DNA of 64,000 nucleotides from DASVWH01 sp036389715. Its GTDB lineage: Bacteria; Acidobacteriota; Blastocatellia; Pyrinomonadales; Pyrinomonadaceae. The DNA is taken from NCBI GenBank assembly GCA_036389715.1, contig DASVWH010000107.1, forward strand, positions 31,793 through 95,792, given 5' to 3'. A program made the position numbers and the translations under genes. The notes under the pieces are model-generated. The model made no database searches and was not told the origin of the DNA. It saw only the letters and a list, made by a program, of their open reading frames with translations. The first letter of the stretch is position 1. Every line of letters begins with the position of its first letter. Positions 1-8,879 of this stretch are shown piece after piece.

Positions 1-101
1 CGCTCTTCGGTCAATCAACGTCGAGCGCAGGCGGATTCGGGGGCGGCGGCGGCGCGGGCGGCAGTCGCCGCATTGAGGCCCAGCTGCGCTTCAGCTTCTA
101 A
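1..101 (+). CDS. C-terminal end of an outer-membrane beta-barrel protein (partial)
   Basis: Reading in frame from base 3 gives about 32 residues ending at TAA 99-101. The tail is glycine-rich and then closes with QLRFSF. A last amphipathic strand ending in Phe is the usual signature of outer-membrane barrels inserted by the Bam machinery, and large TonB-dependent-receptor-like barrels with this type of end are common in Acidobacteriota. Only the tail is visible, so the exact family is inference. A strong hairpin terminator follows 40 bases later. Confidence 0.5.
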   Translation, partial: LFGQSTSSAGGFGGGGGAGGSRRIEAQLRFSF

Positions 102-142
102 GGCAAAAAACCTTTACCGGCGAGAAGCCTTCTACAGAGCCG

Positions 143-188
143 AGCGGCACGGATAAAAGATTACTTTATCCGTGCCGCTTCGATTTTA
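143..188 (+). terminator. Rho-independent terminator
   Basis: A perfect 15-bp inverted repeat (143-157 with 165-179) encloses the 7-base loop 158-164 and is followed by a T-rich stretch. It ends the upstream outer-membrane gene and sits 25 bases beyond the stop of the convergent debranching-enzyme gene, so it may also insulate that transcript. Confidence 0.85.
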
Positions 189-204
189 CCCCTGCCGTCG
201 TCAC

Positions 205-2343
205 TCAAGCATTCCCGGCGTCGTAGACATCTTCGAGGGCAGCGCGCAGTAGCTCGCCGACGCTCCATGCCTGCGCGATGCAGCCGCGCGGAGTGTGCGG
301 CGCATCGCCGTCGAAGATTTCGGAGACCTGGCCCATCCCCGCCCGCCCCAGGTGCTCGCGGAAGCCTTCCAGCCAGCGCAGAGCCTCCGCGCGACTCTCC
401 GGCGAGCCCTTATTGACACGGACGTAGGCGGTGATGAACGGCCCCATCAGCCAGCCCCAGACCGTCCCCTGGTGATAAGCCCCGTCGCGGCTCAGCGAAT
501 CGCCCTCGTAGCGTCCGCGATAGCGCGGGTCGTCCCGCCCCAGGCTCCTTAACCCGTATGGCGTCAACAGTTCGCGCCTGACCGTTGCGACCACTCGCTG
601 CGCTTGCGCTTCCGGCAGAAGGGGATGCGGCAGGCTGACGGCGAAGATTTGGTTCGGACGCAGAGAGGCGTCCATCTCTTCCCCGTCAACGACATCGTAG
701 AGGCATCCGGCCTCCTCGTTCCAGAAGAGCGGGCCGAAACTCTCGCGTGCGCGCGCGGCCATCTCCGCATACTGCTTTCGATTCGCCTCATCCGCAAAGC
801 GCGCTGCCAGCCCTTCCATCAATCGCAGCGCGTTGTACCAGAGCGCCTGAATCTCGACGGCCTTGCCGCGCCGCGGCGTGACGACCCAGTCGCCGACCTT
901 CGCATCCATCCAGGTCAGCTGCACTCCCTCCGCGCCCGCATAGAGCAGCCCGTCGCCGTCAACGCGAATATTGAAGCGCGTCCCGCGCACGTGCCAGCGG
1001 ATGATGTCGGCCAGCACCTCGTAGAGATCGGCCCGGACGAATTCGTAATCGTTCGTGTAGCCGAGGAGCGCGCGGACCGCCTCGAAGAACCAGAGCGTCG
1101 CATCCACGGTGTTGTAATCGGGCGTCTCGCCCTGGTCCGGGAAACGGTTCGGAATCATGCCCCGGTCAACGTGCCTGGAGAATTCCAGCAGGATGCTGCG
1201 CGCCACATCCGCGCGTCCAGTCGCCAGGGTCAGCCCCGGCAGCGCAATCATCGTGTCGCGTCCCCAATCGCTGAACCAGTGATAGCCTGCGATGATCGTT
1301 TGGCGTGTATCGCGCGCGACGATGAATTGAGCCGCCGCGGCCTTGAGCGCGCGGAGCAGGTCGTCCGGTGCGGATGAGCGGGCGACGAGTCCCGAGCCGT
1401 CGCCGGGCTGCGCGGCGGCGAGGATTCGGCTGCGGCGTTCAAGCTCGGACTGCCGCAGGGCGGCGCTGCCCTCGATGTCGCGCCGCTCGGTCGAAGCGAT
1501 GAGGCTCGCGCCCGCGCCCCTGCTTAAATCGAAGCCGAGGGCGAAGGGGCTAAAGAGGTCTTCGGTAAAGTCGAAGCCGCGTTCGCGCTCGCGCTCGTAC
1601 TCGAAGTTGCGATACCAGTAGCTCTCGGTTTCGAGCCGTTCCGCATCGTGCGCGAAATAGAGCGCGGGCAGCCCGCCGCCCGGAACGACGCCGACCAGCC
1701 CGGCCTCCGGCAAGACGCGCGGCCCTGCGCCTTCCTCGCCCTCACGCATCAGGCCGTGATAATCACGGAAGGCGACCAGCGGACGCACGACGAGCCGGAC
1801 GGAGCGCCGAAGGCCGAAGGCCGAAGGCGAGGGCTCTTCATGCGGGCCCGTGAGCGAGTTCGCTGCGTCCGCATCCGTCGGCGAGTTCGCTTCGTCCGGC
1901 TCCGTCCCTGCCCTGAAGGGTCGCAGCTTGTACTGAAGACAGACCGTGTTTTCGCCGTGCGGCATGAAGACGGACTTTTCAAGCTCGATGCCCTCGACGC
2001 GGTAGGTGAAGACCGGAAAGGGATCGAGCCTGAACCCGGTCTGGTAACGGTAGCCCTGCGGGTGAACGACGCCCGCGTACCGGTTGGCGGATAGCTCGTA
2101 TCGCCGCCCGTCAATAACGAGCGTCTCTTCCAGTTTCGAGAGCATGACGATGCGCCCGACGGGCGGGCGCGTGGCCGCGACGAGGAGCCCGTGATAGCGC
2201 CGCGTGTTAAGACCAAGGATGGTCGAGGAGGCGTAACCGCCCAGGCCGTTCGTCTCCAGCCATTCGCGCCCCAGGGCATCCGTCAGATTGCCCTCTGTCA
2301 CGCGGGCAAAATCAACGGGCAGGGCTTGTGCAAAACGGTTCAT
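205..2343 (-). CDS. Glycogen debranching enzyme (amylo-alpha-1,6-glucosidase family)
   Basis: The 712-residue cytosolic protein should remove alpha-1,6-linked branches from glycogen or related alpha-glucans. The N-terminal third (about 18-250) has the GDE N-terminal pattern ([20 protein letters not shown]), where substrate-recognition Arg and His residues are expected. The C-terminal half is the (alpha/alpha)6 barrel, with the diagnostic block [19 protein letters not shown] near residues 353-371 and [13 protein letters not shown] further on. Length and order fit the archaeal/bacterial GDE type rather than GlgX. It is transcribed alone, with ATG at 2343 and a purine-rich ribosome site just before it. 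A low-complexity Glu/Asp/Ser insertion around residues 140-180 is unusual but in frame. Confidence 0.9.
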   Translation of the reverse strand: MNRFAQALPVDFARVTEGNLTDALGREWLETNGLGGYASSTILGLNTRRYHGLLVAATRPPVGRIVMLSKLEETLVIDGRRYELSANRYAGVVHPQGYRYQTGFRLDPFPVFTYRVEGIELEKSVFMPHGENTVCLQYKLRPFRAGTEPDEANSPTDADAANSLTGPHEEPSPSAFGLRRSVRLVVRPLVAFRDYHGLMREGEEGAGPRVLPEAGLVGVVPGGGLPALYFAHDAERLETESYWYRNFEYERERERGFDFTEDLFSPFALGFDLSRGAGASLIASTERRDIEGSAALRQSELERRSRILAAAQPGDGSGLVARSSAPDDLLRALKAAAAQFIVARDTRQTIIAGYHWFSDWGRDTMIALPGLTLATGRADVARSILLEFSRHVDRGMIPNRFPDQGETPDYNTVDATLWFFEAVRALLGYTNDYEFVRADLYEVLADIIRWHVRGTRFNIRVDGDGLLYAGAEGVQLTWMDAKVGDWVVTPRRGKAVEIQALWYNALRLMEGLAARFADEANRKQYAEMAARARESFGPLFWNEEAGCLYDVVDGEEMDASLRPNQIFAVSLPHPLLPEAQAQRVVATVRRELLTPYGLRSLGRDDPRYRGRYEGDSLSRDGAYHQGTVWGWLMGPFITAYVRVNKGSPESRAEALRWLEGFREHLGRAGMGQVSEIFDGDAPHTPRGCIAQAWSVGELLRAALEDVYDAGNA

Positions 2344-2491
2344 CTTTTCCCTTCTCTGGTTTGGCCTGAGCTATCTTCGGCCCCGGCAAGCCGGGCGCGC
2401 TCGCCAGTCGGCGGCAGCGGCTTTATTCCGGGCAATTTGCCGCCCCGGCAACAATACTTAGGCGCGCGGGGCGCAATCCGCGGGGCTCGGT

Positions 2492-2520
2492 TTGACTTGT
2501 CTTCTGACAATTCATATCCT
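2492..2520 (+). promoter_or_regulatory. Sigma-70-type promoter of the ECF sigma/kinase operon
   Basis: TTGACT (2492-2497) and TATCCT (2515-2520) are separated by 17 bases, a close match to the housekeeping promoter pattern. The predicted start point lies about 45 bases before the ATG at 2573. This also argues against a longer reading of the sigma gene, since such a reading would begin inside the -35 box. Confidence 0.5.
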
Positions 2521-2572
2521 TTCCTGTGCGGGTAAAAACATCCGTAGGTCCAGAGCCGAGCGAGACCGTTTT

Positions 2573-3154
2573 ATGTCCCCCTCCCAGCCGAAAGAAGTAA
2601 CCCAATTGCTGGCGGCTTTAAGCAAAGGCGAGCGCGGGGCGCTCGACCAATTGCTGCCGCTGGTTTATGATGAATTACGTCATCTGGCCGATCGTTACCT
2701 GCGGCGCGAACGCTCCGATCATACCTTGCAAGCCACCGCGCTGGTCCACGAAGCTTACATCAAGCTGGTAGATCAAAAGGTTGCGTGGCAGAACCGCGCC
2801 CATTTTTTCGGGGTCGCCGCCCAGGCCATGCGGCGTATTCTCGTAGATCATGCGCGCGGCCATCAAGCCGAGAAGCGCGGCAGCGGCCAGAAGCTCTCGC
2901 TCGACGACGTGCTTGAGGTCGGCATTGACCAGGAGTTCGACCTCGTCGCCCTGGACGATGCTCTCAACAAGCTGGCGGAGATGGACCCCCAGAAAAGCCG
3001 GATCGTCGAGCTGCGTTTCTTCGGCGGCCTCTCGATTGAAGAGACGGCCGAAGTGATGGGCATCGGCACGGCGACCGTCATCCGGCAGTGGCGGATGGCC
3101 AAGGCCTGGCTCTACGGCCAGGTCAGCGGTAATAGTCAGGCAGGTGAGCAGTAA
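2573..3154 (+). CDS. ECF-type RNA polymerase sigma factor (TIGR02999-like)
   Basis: The 193-residue protein has sigma region 2 in the first half (LLPLVYDELRHLADRYLR, then HTLQATALVHEAYIKL and the RRILVDHAR block) and a region 4 helix-turn-helix near residues 146-182 (LRFFGGLSIEETAEVMGIG, TVIRQWRMAKAWL). This combination marks the family seen mostly in Acidobacteriota and Planctomycetota. No anti-sigma gene adjoins it. Instead a giant Ser/Thr kinase gene begins nine bases after its stop, so control by phosphorylation is the likely inference. The start at 2573 is preferred because of the upstream promoter and because family members begin a few residues before the QLLAALSKGERGALDQLLP block. Confidence 0.93.
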   Translation: MSPSQPKEVTQLLAALSKGERGALDQLLPLVYDELRHLADRYLRRERSDHTLQATALVHEAYIKLVDQKVAWQNRAHFFGVAAQAMRRILVDHARGHQAEKRGSGQKLSLDDVLEVGIDQEFDLVALDDALNKLAEMDPQKSRIVELRFFGGLSIEETAEVMGIGTATVIRQWRMAKAWLYGQVSGNSQAGEQ

Positions 3155-3163
3155 GTAGAAGGT

Positions 3164-6100
3164 ATGACCCCCGAACGCTGGAAGCAAGTCGAAGAAATCT
3201 TTCAATCCGCTCTCGATCACACACAGGAGAAGCGCCAAGCATTTATCGCCCAAGCCTGCGCGGGCGACGCCCCACTGCGCGAGCAGGTCGAGATGCTCGT
3301 CGGGCAGTATGAAGCGGCGGGCAGCTTCCTCGAAGTCCCGGCGCTCGGCGACCGGACCGTCGCCACGACCGACGAGACGGTCATCTACGCCGGGACTTCG
3401 ATGATCGGCAAGCGCATCGGAGCCTACAAGATTACGCGCGAGATCGGGCGCGGCGGGATGGGCGCTGTCTACCTGGCCGTGCGCGCCGACAGCGAGTTCC
3501 AGAAGCGCGTCGCCATCAAGCTCATCAAGCGCGGGATGGACACGGATTTCATCATCCGGCGCTTTCGCAACGAGCGGCAGATTCTGGCCAGCCTGGACCA
3601 TCCGAACGTCGCGCGTCTTTTGGACGGCGGAACGACCGAGGACAGCCTCCCGTACTTCGTCATGGAGTATGTCGAAGGCCAGCCCATTCATTACTACTGC
3701 GACACGCAGAAGCTCTCCATCGTCGAGCGCCTCGAACTGTTCCGCAAAGTCTGCTCGGCCGTTCACTACGCACACCAGAACCTGATTATTCACCGCGACC
3801 TCAAGCCGAGCAACATCCTGGTCACCGCCGACGGGACACCGAAGCTGCTCGATTTCGGCATCGCCAAAATCCTTAATCCAGAGATGGTCTCGCAGTCTCT
3901 GGACCCGACGACCGCCGCCCTGCGGTTGATGACGCCGGAGTATGCCAGCCCGGAGCAGGTGCGCGGCGAGAGCGCGACCGTCTCCAGCGATGTCTACAGC
4001 CTGGGCGTCCTGCTCTATGAGCTGTTGACCGACCATCGTCCCTATCGCCTGCGCAGCCGGATGCCTGCCGAGCTGGCGCGCGTCATCTGCGAGGAAGAGC
4101 CCGAGCGGCCGAGCGTCGCCATTAACCTGATCGAGGTGATTCCGACCGACGAGGCCGAGCCAATCGAGATTACGCCGGAGACCGTCAGCCGTGCGCGCGG
4201 CGGGCTGCCCGAACAGATTCGCCGCCAGTTGGCGGGCAGCCTCGACAACATCGTCCTCAAGGCGCTGCGCAAGGAGCCGCATCGTCGTTACACTTCGGTC
4301 GAACAGTTCTCCGAAGACATCAGGCGTTACCTCGAAGGACTGCCCGTCTCCGCAACGCCTTACTTTGCGCCTTCGCACAAGGGCGAGGTTGACCGCCAGG
4401 AGCCGACGACGACCGGCGGCAGGTCAATCGCCATCCTCCCGTTCAAGATGCTGCGCGTCGAAGAGAAGAGCGACGAGTATCTGGGGATGGGGATGGCCGA
4501 CGCCATCATCACCAAGCTGAGCAACATCCAGCGCATCATCGTCCGGCCGACGAGCGCCGTCATCAAGTACGCGGACGGCGAGTCTAATGCCGTCTCGGCC
4601 GGGCACGAGCTGGATGTCAACTTCGTGCTCGACGGGCGGATTCAGCGCGTCGCAGACCGCGTGCGCGTGACGGTGCAGCTGGTCAGGGTGCGCGACGGCG
4701 CGCCGCTCTGGGCCACCAAGTTCGACGAGAATTTCACGGACATCTTCGAGGTCGAGGACTCCATCTCGGGCCAGGTGGCCGAGGCTCTGATGCCCCGGCT
4801 GACGGGCGAAGAGCGCGAGTTGCTCTACAAGCGCGAGACGGAGAACGCCAAGGCTTACCAGGCTTACCTGAAAGGGCGCTACTTCTGGAACAAGTTCACG
4901 GACGAGGATTTAGGGAAGGCGCTCGAACAGTTTGAGGAGGCCATCCGGCTCGACCCGAACTACGCGCTGGCCTATGTCGGCGTGGCCGATTATCACAACT
5001 GGGCGGCCATCTACGGCGTCTGCTCGCCCGAGGAATGCTTTCCGCAGGCGAAGGCTGCGGCCAGCCGCGCGCTCGAAATAGATGATTCGCTGGCCGAGGC
5101 GCACGCGGCGCTGGCCTTCACGACCGTCTGTTACGACTGGGACTGGGTGGCCTCCGAGCAGCGGTTCAAGCGCGCGCTCGAACTCAACCCGAATTACGGC
5201 CTCACGCACCAGTGGTACTCGAACCTGCTGGCGGCGCGCGGGCGCTTCGACGAAGCCATCACGGAGATGAAGCGCGCCCAGCAGATCAACCCGCTCTCGG
5301 TCATAGACCAGACGATGACGGGCTGGACCTACTATCACGCGCGCCAGTACGAGATGGCCATCGAGGAGCTGCAAAAGGCGCTCCAGATGGACCGCAACTT
5401 CGGCAACGCACACATGATTCTGGGCGCTGTTTATGCCGAGGTCGGGATGTACGACGAGGCCATCAGCATGGTCAACAGGTCGCTGGAGCTGATGGAAGGC
5501 TCGGCCGTCCCGATGTGGGTCCTGGGCTATACGCTGGCCGCCTCGGGCCGCCGCCAGAAGGCGCAGGAAGTACTCGGCAAGTTAGAGCGTTTGTCCGGGG
5601 AACGCTACATCTCGCCCTACCAGTTCGCCGTCATTAACGTCGGGCTCGGCAATTACGACGCGGCCTTTGAATGGTTGGAGAAGGCTTACGAGAGCCGCGA
5701 CGAATGGCTGCTCTGGCTCGGCACTGAACCCAAGCTCGACGCCCTGCGCTCGGACCCGCGCTTTACGAGCCTGCTGCGCCGCGTCGGGCTGGCCGAGACG
5801 ACCCAGACCCAGCAGGCCAGGGACACGAAGGCCGAAGGCAGGAGAGACACCGCCAGCGAGCAGCCGCAGACCGTGGCGGGCCCGCTTGAGGAGCGCCGCT
5901 GGTGGCAGCTCTCGCGCACAGGGATGCTCGCGGCCAGCATTGTCGCGCTGGCCCTCGTCGCAGTTGTCGGCCTCTACTTCTATTATTCGAGCCGTCGCCC
6001 GACCCGCAGCAGCATCGTCACTAGACTGACCAACAATCCGGCCGCGGACCTTCAGCCGAGGTGGTCGCCGGGCGGCAGGCGGGTCGCCTTCGTCAGCGGG

Positions 6101-8242
6101 CGCGACGGCAAGCAGGAGATTTATACGATGGACGCCGAAGGCGGCGACATCCAGCGCCTGACCTTCAACTCCGTTGACGACCTCACGCCCGGCTGGTCGC
6201 CCGACGGCCGCAAGATTGCTTTTACTAGTAAGCGCGATGGCAACGACGAGATTTACGTGATGAACGCCGACGGCGGCAACCAGGAGAACCTCTCCCGAAA
6301 CGGGGCCGTTGACAGCCGCCCCTCCTTCTCGCCCGACGGCAAAAGAATCGTCTTCGCCAGCAACAGGGGCAATGCCGCCGCCAATTTCGATATTTACGTG
6401 ATGGGAGCCGACGGCAGCAATCCCTTCAGGCTGACGGACGACCAGGCCGTTGACACAGACCCCGTCTGGTCGCCCGATGGCCGCAAGATTGCTTTTACGA
6501 GTAATCGGAGCGGCAACTTCGGCGTCTATACGATGAACGCCGACGGGAGCCTCCAGACGGAGGTGTCGCGTAACCCGTCCTTCAACGGCAAGCCCGCCTG
6601 GTCGCCCGACGGCAGGCTGATAGCGTTCACCAGCAACCGCAGCGACTCTCTGAGCAACCCGGACATTTACGTGATGGACGCCGACGGCGGCAACCAGCGC
6701 AGGCTGACCACTCACGCTGCCGCCGACGATGAGCCCTCCTGGTCGCCCGACGGCAAAGAGCTGGCCTTCCAGAGTGAGCGCGACGGCAACAGCGAGATTT
6801 ACGTGATAGCGCCAACGGGCGAGGGACACGCCGCGCCGCAGCAGCAGGCACAGGTGCAGGGCATTCGCTCCATCGCCGTCCTGCCCTTCAAGACCCAGGG
6901 CGCAGACGGCAACAATCAATACCTGGGAATGGGTCTGGCCGACCTGCTGACCATGAAGCTCAGCCAGATTAAGCAGATCGCGGTGCGCCCGCCGAGCGCC
7001 GTCCAGCGCTACAGCGGCGCGGAGATCGACCCGCAGCAGGCCGGGCGCGAACTCGGCGTTGATTGCGTGCTCGACGGGCAGATTCAGCAGAACGGCGACC
7101 GCGTGATGGTCGTCACAAGGCTCATCAGCGTCCGCGACGGCCGCGTCCTCTGGGCCGAGAAGTTCGACCAGACCTCGACCGATATGCAGTCCGTGCAGGA
7201 CAAGATTTCGGACCGGGTGGCGCGTGCCATGCTGCTCGAACTGACCAGCGACGAGCGGCGGCAGCTGGAAAAACGCTACACCGAAAACAGCGAGGCGTAC
7301 CAGCTCTATCTGATCGGCCGTTATCATTCCGGCAAGCGCACGCCCGAAGGATTGAGACAGGCCATAGAGTATTTCGGGCAGGCCATCGGGAAGGATCAGA
7401 AATACGCGCTCGCCTATGCGGGGCTGGCCGATGCCTACGGCCTGCTCGGTCTCTACGACCCGCTGACGACCAAAGACTCTTTGAGCAAGTCCAAGGAGGC
7501 GGCCCTGAAGGCCCTGGCGATAGACGACTCGCTGGCCGAAGCACACAATTCGCTGGCCTTCGTCAAGCTCTATTACGAGCGCGACCTGCGCGGCGCGGAG
7601 GACGAGTTCAAGACCGCCATCGAGCTCAAGCCCAACTACCCGACCGCCCATCACTGGTACGCCCTGGCCCTTTCGGCCATGGGCCAGCACGACCGCGCCA
7701 TCTCCGAGATCAGCCGCGCGCAGGAGCTGGACCCGCTCTCACTGATTATCAGCACGGCCGTCGGCAACATCTACTACTACGCGGGGCTTCACGACAGGGC
7801 CATCGAGCAGTGTCTGAAGACCATCGAGATGGACCAGAGGTTTGTCCCGGCCCATACCATCCTGCGACAGGCTTATGAGAAGAAGGGGATGGCCGCGGAG
7901 GCCGCCGCCGAGTATCAGAAGGAGAAGGCGCTGGCCGGGGACAGCCCCGGAATGCTGGCCAGGATGGGCCACGTTTACGCCTCGACGGGCAGGCGCGCTG
8001 AAGCCGAGAAGATCATCAACCAGCTGCTCGCCATTCGCCAGCGGCAGTTCGTCTCGGCCTACGAGATAGCGCAGCTCTATGCGCTCTTGGAAGATGAGGA
8101 CCGCACCGTCGAATGGCTGGCCAAGTCCGCGGGCGAGCGCGCCATCGGCCTCGCCTTTGTCAATGTAGACCCTGATTTCAACAACCTGCGCAATAACCCG
8201 CGCTTCAAATCTTTCCTGCAAAGCATCAGCCAGACGCCTTAG
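3164..8242 (+). CDS. Giant membrane Ser/Thr protein kinase with two TolB-like/TPR modules and PD40 propeller
   Basis: The 1692-residue Hanks-type kinase has its catalytic domain at about 90-390: glycine loop GRGGMGAVYLAV, Lys in VAIKLIKRG, HRDLKPSN at 209-216, DFGIAK and SPEQ. A FlgO/TolB-N-like unit starts near 421 (SIAILPFKML) and leads into TPRs at about 560-870. One membrane span lies near 920-942. About six PD40 beta-propeller repeats (WSPDGRKIAF, IYVMNADGG) follow at 949-1216. A second TolB-like unit (SIAVLPFK, about 1236) and second TPR block run to the end. The two TolB/TPR modules are clearly homologous. With one span, the kinase half should be cytoplasmic and the propeller half periplasmic. 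It is cotranscribed with the ECF sigma gene, probably as its regulator (inference). Confidence 0.93.
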   Translation: MTPERWKQVEEIFQSALDHTQEKRQAFIAQACAGDAPLREQVEMLVGQYEAAGSFLEVPALGDRTVATTDETVIYAGTSMIGKRIGAYKITREIGRGGMGAVYLAVRADSEFQKRVAIKLIKRGMDTDFIIRRFRNERQILASLDHPNVARLLDGGTTEDSLPYFVMEYVEGQPIHYYCDTQKLSIVERLELFRKVCSAVHYAHQNLIIHRDLKPSNILVTADGTPKLLDFGIAKILNPEMVSQSLDPTTAALRLMTPEYASPEQVRGESATVSSDVYSLGVLLYELLTDHRPYRLRSRMPAELARVICEEEPERPSVAINLIEVIPTDEAEPIEITPETVSRARGGLPEQIRRQLAGSLDNIVLKALRKEPHRRYTSVEQFSEDIRRYLEGLPVSATPYFAPSHKGEVDRQEPTTTGGRSIAILPFKMLRVEEKSDEYLGMGMADAIITKLSNIQRIIVRPTSAVIKYADGESNAVSAGHELDVNFVLDGRIQRVADRVRVTVQLVRVRDGAPLWATKFDENFTDIFEVEDSISGQVAEALMPRLTGEERELLYKRETENAKAYQAYLKGRYFWNKFTDEDLGKALEQFEEAIRLDPNYALAYVGVADYHNWAAIYGVCSPEECFPQAKAAASRALEIDDSLAEAHAALAFTTVCYDWDWVASEQRFKRALELNPNYGLTHQWYSNLLAARGRFDEAITEMKRAQQINPLSVIDQTMTGWTYYHARQYEMAIEELQKALQMDRNFGNAHMILGAVYAEVGMYDEAISMVNRSLELMEGSAVPMWVLGYTLAASGRRQKAQEVLGKLERLSGERYISPYQFAVINVGLGNYDAAFEWLEKAYESRDEWLLWLGTEPKLDALRSDPRFTSLLRRVGLAETTQTQQARDTKAEGRRDTASEQPQTVAGPLEERRWWQLSRTGMLAASIVALALVAVVGLYFYYSSRRPTRSSIVTRLTNNPAADLQPRWSPGGRRVAFVSGRDGKQEIYTMDAEGGDIQRLTFNSVDDLTPGWSPDGRKIAFTSKRDGNDEIYVMNADGGNQENLSRNGAVDSRPSFSPDGKRIVFASNRGNAAANFDIYVMGADGSNPFRLTDDQAVDTDPVWSPDGRKIAFTSNRSGNFGVYTMNADGSLQTEVSRNPSFNGKPAWSPDGRLIAFTSNRSDSLSNPDIYVMDADGGNQRRLTTHAAADDEPSWSPDGKELAFQSERDGNSEIYVIAPTGEGHAAPQQQAQVQGIRSIAVLPFKTQGADGNNQYLGMGLADLLTMKLSQIKQIAVRPPSAVQRYSGAEIDPQQAGRELGVDCVLDGQIQQNGDRVMVVTRLISVRDGRVLWAEKFDQTSTDMQSVQDKISDRVARAMLLELTSDERRQLEKRYTENSEAYQLYLIGRYHSGKRTPEGLRQAIEYFGQAIGKDQKYALAYAGLADAYGLLGLYDPLTTKDSLSKSKEAALKALAIDDSLAEAHNSLAFVKLYYERDLRGAEDEFKTAIELKPNYPTAHHWYALALSAMGQHDRAISEISRAQELDPLSLIISTAVGNIYYYAGLHDRAIEQCLKTIEMDQRFVPAHTILRQAYEKKGMAAEAAAEYQKEKALAGDSPGMLARMGHVYASTGRRAEAEKIINQLLAIRQRQFVSAYEIAQLYALLEDEDRTVEWLAKSAGERAIGLAFVNVDPDFNNLRNNPRFKSFLQSISQTP

Positions 8243-8245
8243 CTT

Positions 8246-8310
8246 GCCTGCTGGTCTGCCTGCTTGCCTGCCTGTTAGCCTGCCTGCTGGTCTGCCTGTC
8301 AGCTCGCCTG
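8246..8310. repeat. Short TGCC-rich direct repeats
   Basis: The 17-mer GCCTGCTGGTCTGCCTG occurs at 8246-8262 and again at 8282-8298, with further GCCTG units between and after. The block lies directly beyond the giant kinase stop and touches the 3' end of the convergent small gene. It has no inverted symmetry or T-run typical of a terminator. Confidence 0.7.
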
Positions 8311-8607
8311 CGCCCGCATCAGCGAGGGCCTTGCGTCCAGGCGGGCACGGATGCGCCGAACCCTGCGCGAGACCCGCGCCTGACTGTAATAATAGGGGCC
8401 GCGCATCTCCCAGCTCTGCGTGTCGAAGAGACGATGAGCGCCGCAATTAAGGCACGCGCGATAGCTCTCGCCTTCGTGCGTAAAGGGCCTGCTCATCTCC
8501 GTGTGCCAGCAGCCGAACAATCTGGTGATGTAGCCTTCCACGCTCGTCGCCAGCTGACCCGTCAATTCCATCTCGCTCTGATAATTCTTTTCCGCTACTG
8601 CGTTCAT
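8299..8607 (-). CDS. Small conserved Cys-containing protein
   Basis: The predicted product has about 102 residues from the ATG at 8607. Its core GCWHTEMSRPFTHEGESYRA, followed by CLNCGAHRLF and WEMRGPYYY, resembles small acidobacterial proteins of unknown role. The Cys/His spacing (CW-H then CxxC) could bind one metal ion, but no named zinc-finger family is assigned. The C-terminus is Arg-rich. An in-frame ATG at 8658 would extend it. A GGAGG lies 13 bases before 8607, longer than ideal, so the start is uncertain. Its 3' end runs up to the TGCC repeat and converges on the kinase gene. Confidence 0.65.
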   Translation of the reverse strand: MNAVAEKNYQSEMELTGQLATSVEGYITRLFGCWHTEMSRPFTHEGESYRACLNCGAHRLFDTQSWEMRGPYYYSQARVSRRVRRIRARLDARPSLMRAQAS

Positions 8608-8879
8608 GGCTTTCTCATGACCTCCACCTACTAACGCGGAAACCTTGCCCCGGTTCAATCACACGCCGGAGCGACTCGCCTCATATCCGCCAGCGCCGTC
8701 AAGACCGCTCTTTAAAAGCAGCGCCATTCGATGGACGGAATCGCCGCTGCCGGACTTCTCGAACAGCTCGCGCAGACTAACGGCTCCCGCGGGCCTGGAA
8801 AAAAAGTTCCCGGCAGTGATTGTTTCCCCGGCCGGACTACGCGTTATGAGATGAAGGCTTAAACGGGAGGTGCGAATTT

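Noticed and set aside
2675..4378. Long minus-strand open frame antisense to the sigma factor and kinase
   Set aside because: It is a shadow of the G+C-rich coding frame; it has no family motif or ribosome site and lies over clearly conserved proteins.
5582..7690. 702-residue minus-strand open frame antisense to the giant kinase
   Set aside because: It is Val/Gly/Arg-biased with periodicity inherited from the PD40 and TPR repeats opposite; no real domain is seen.
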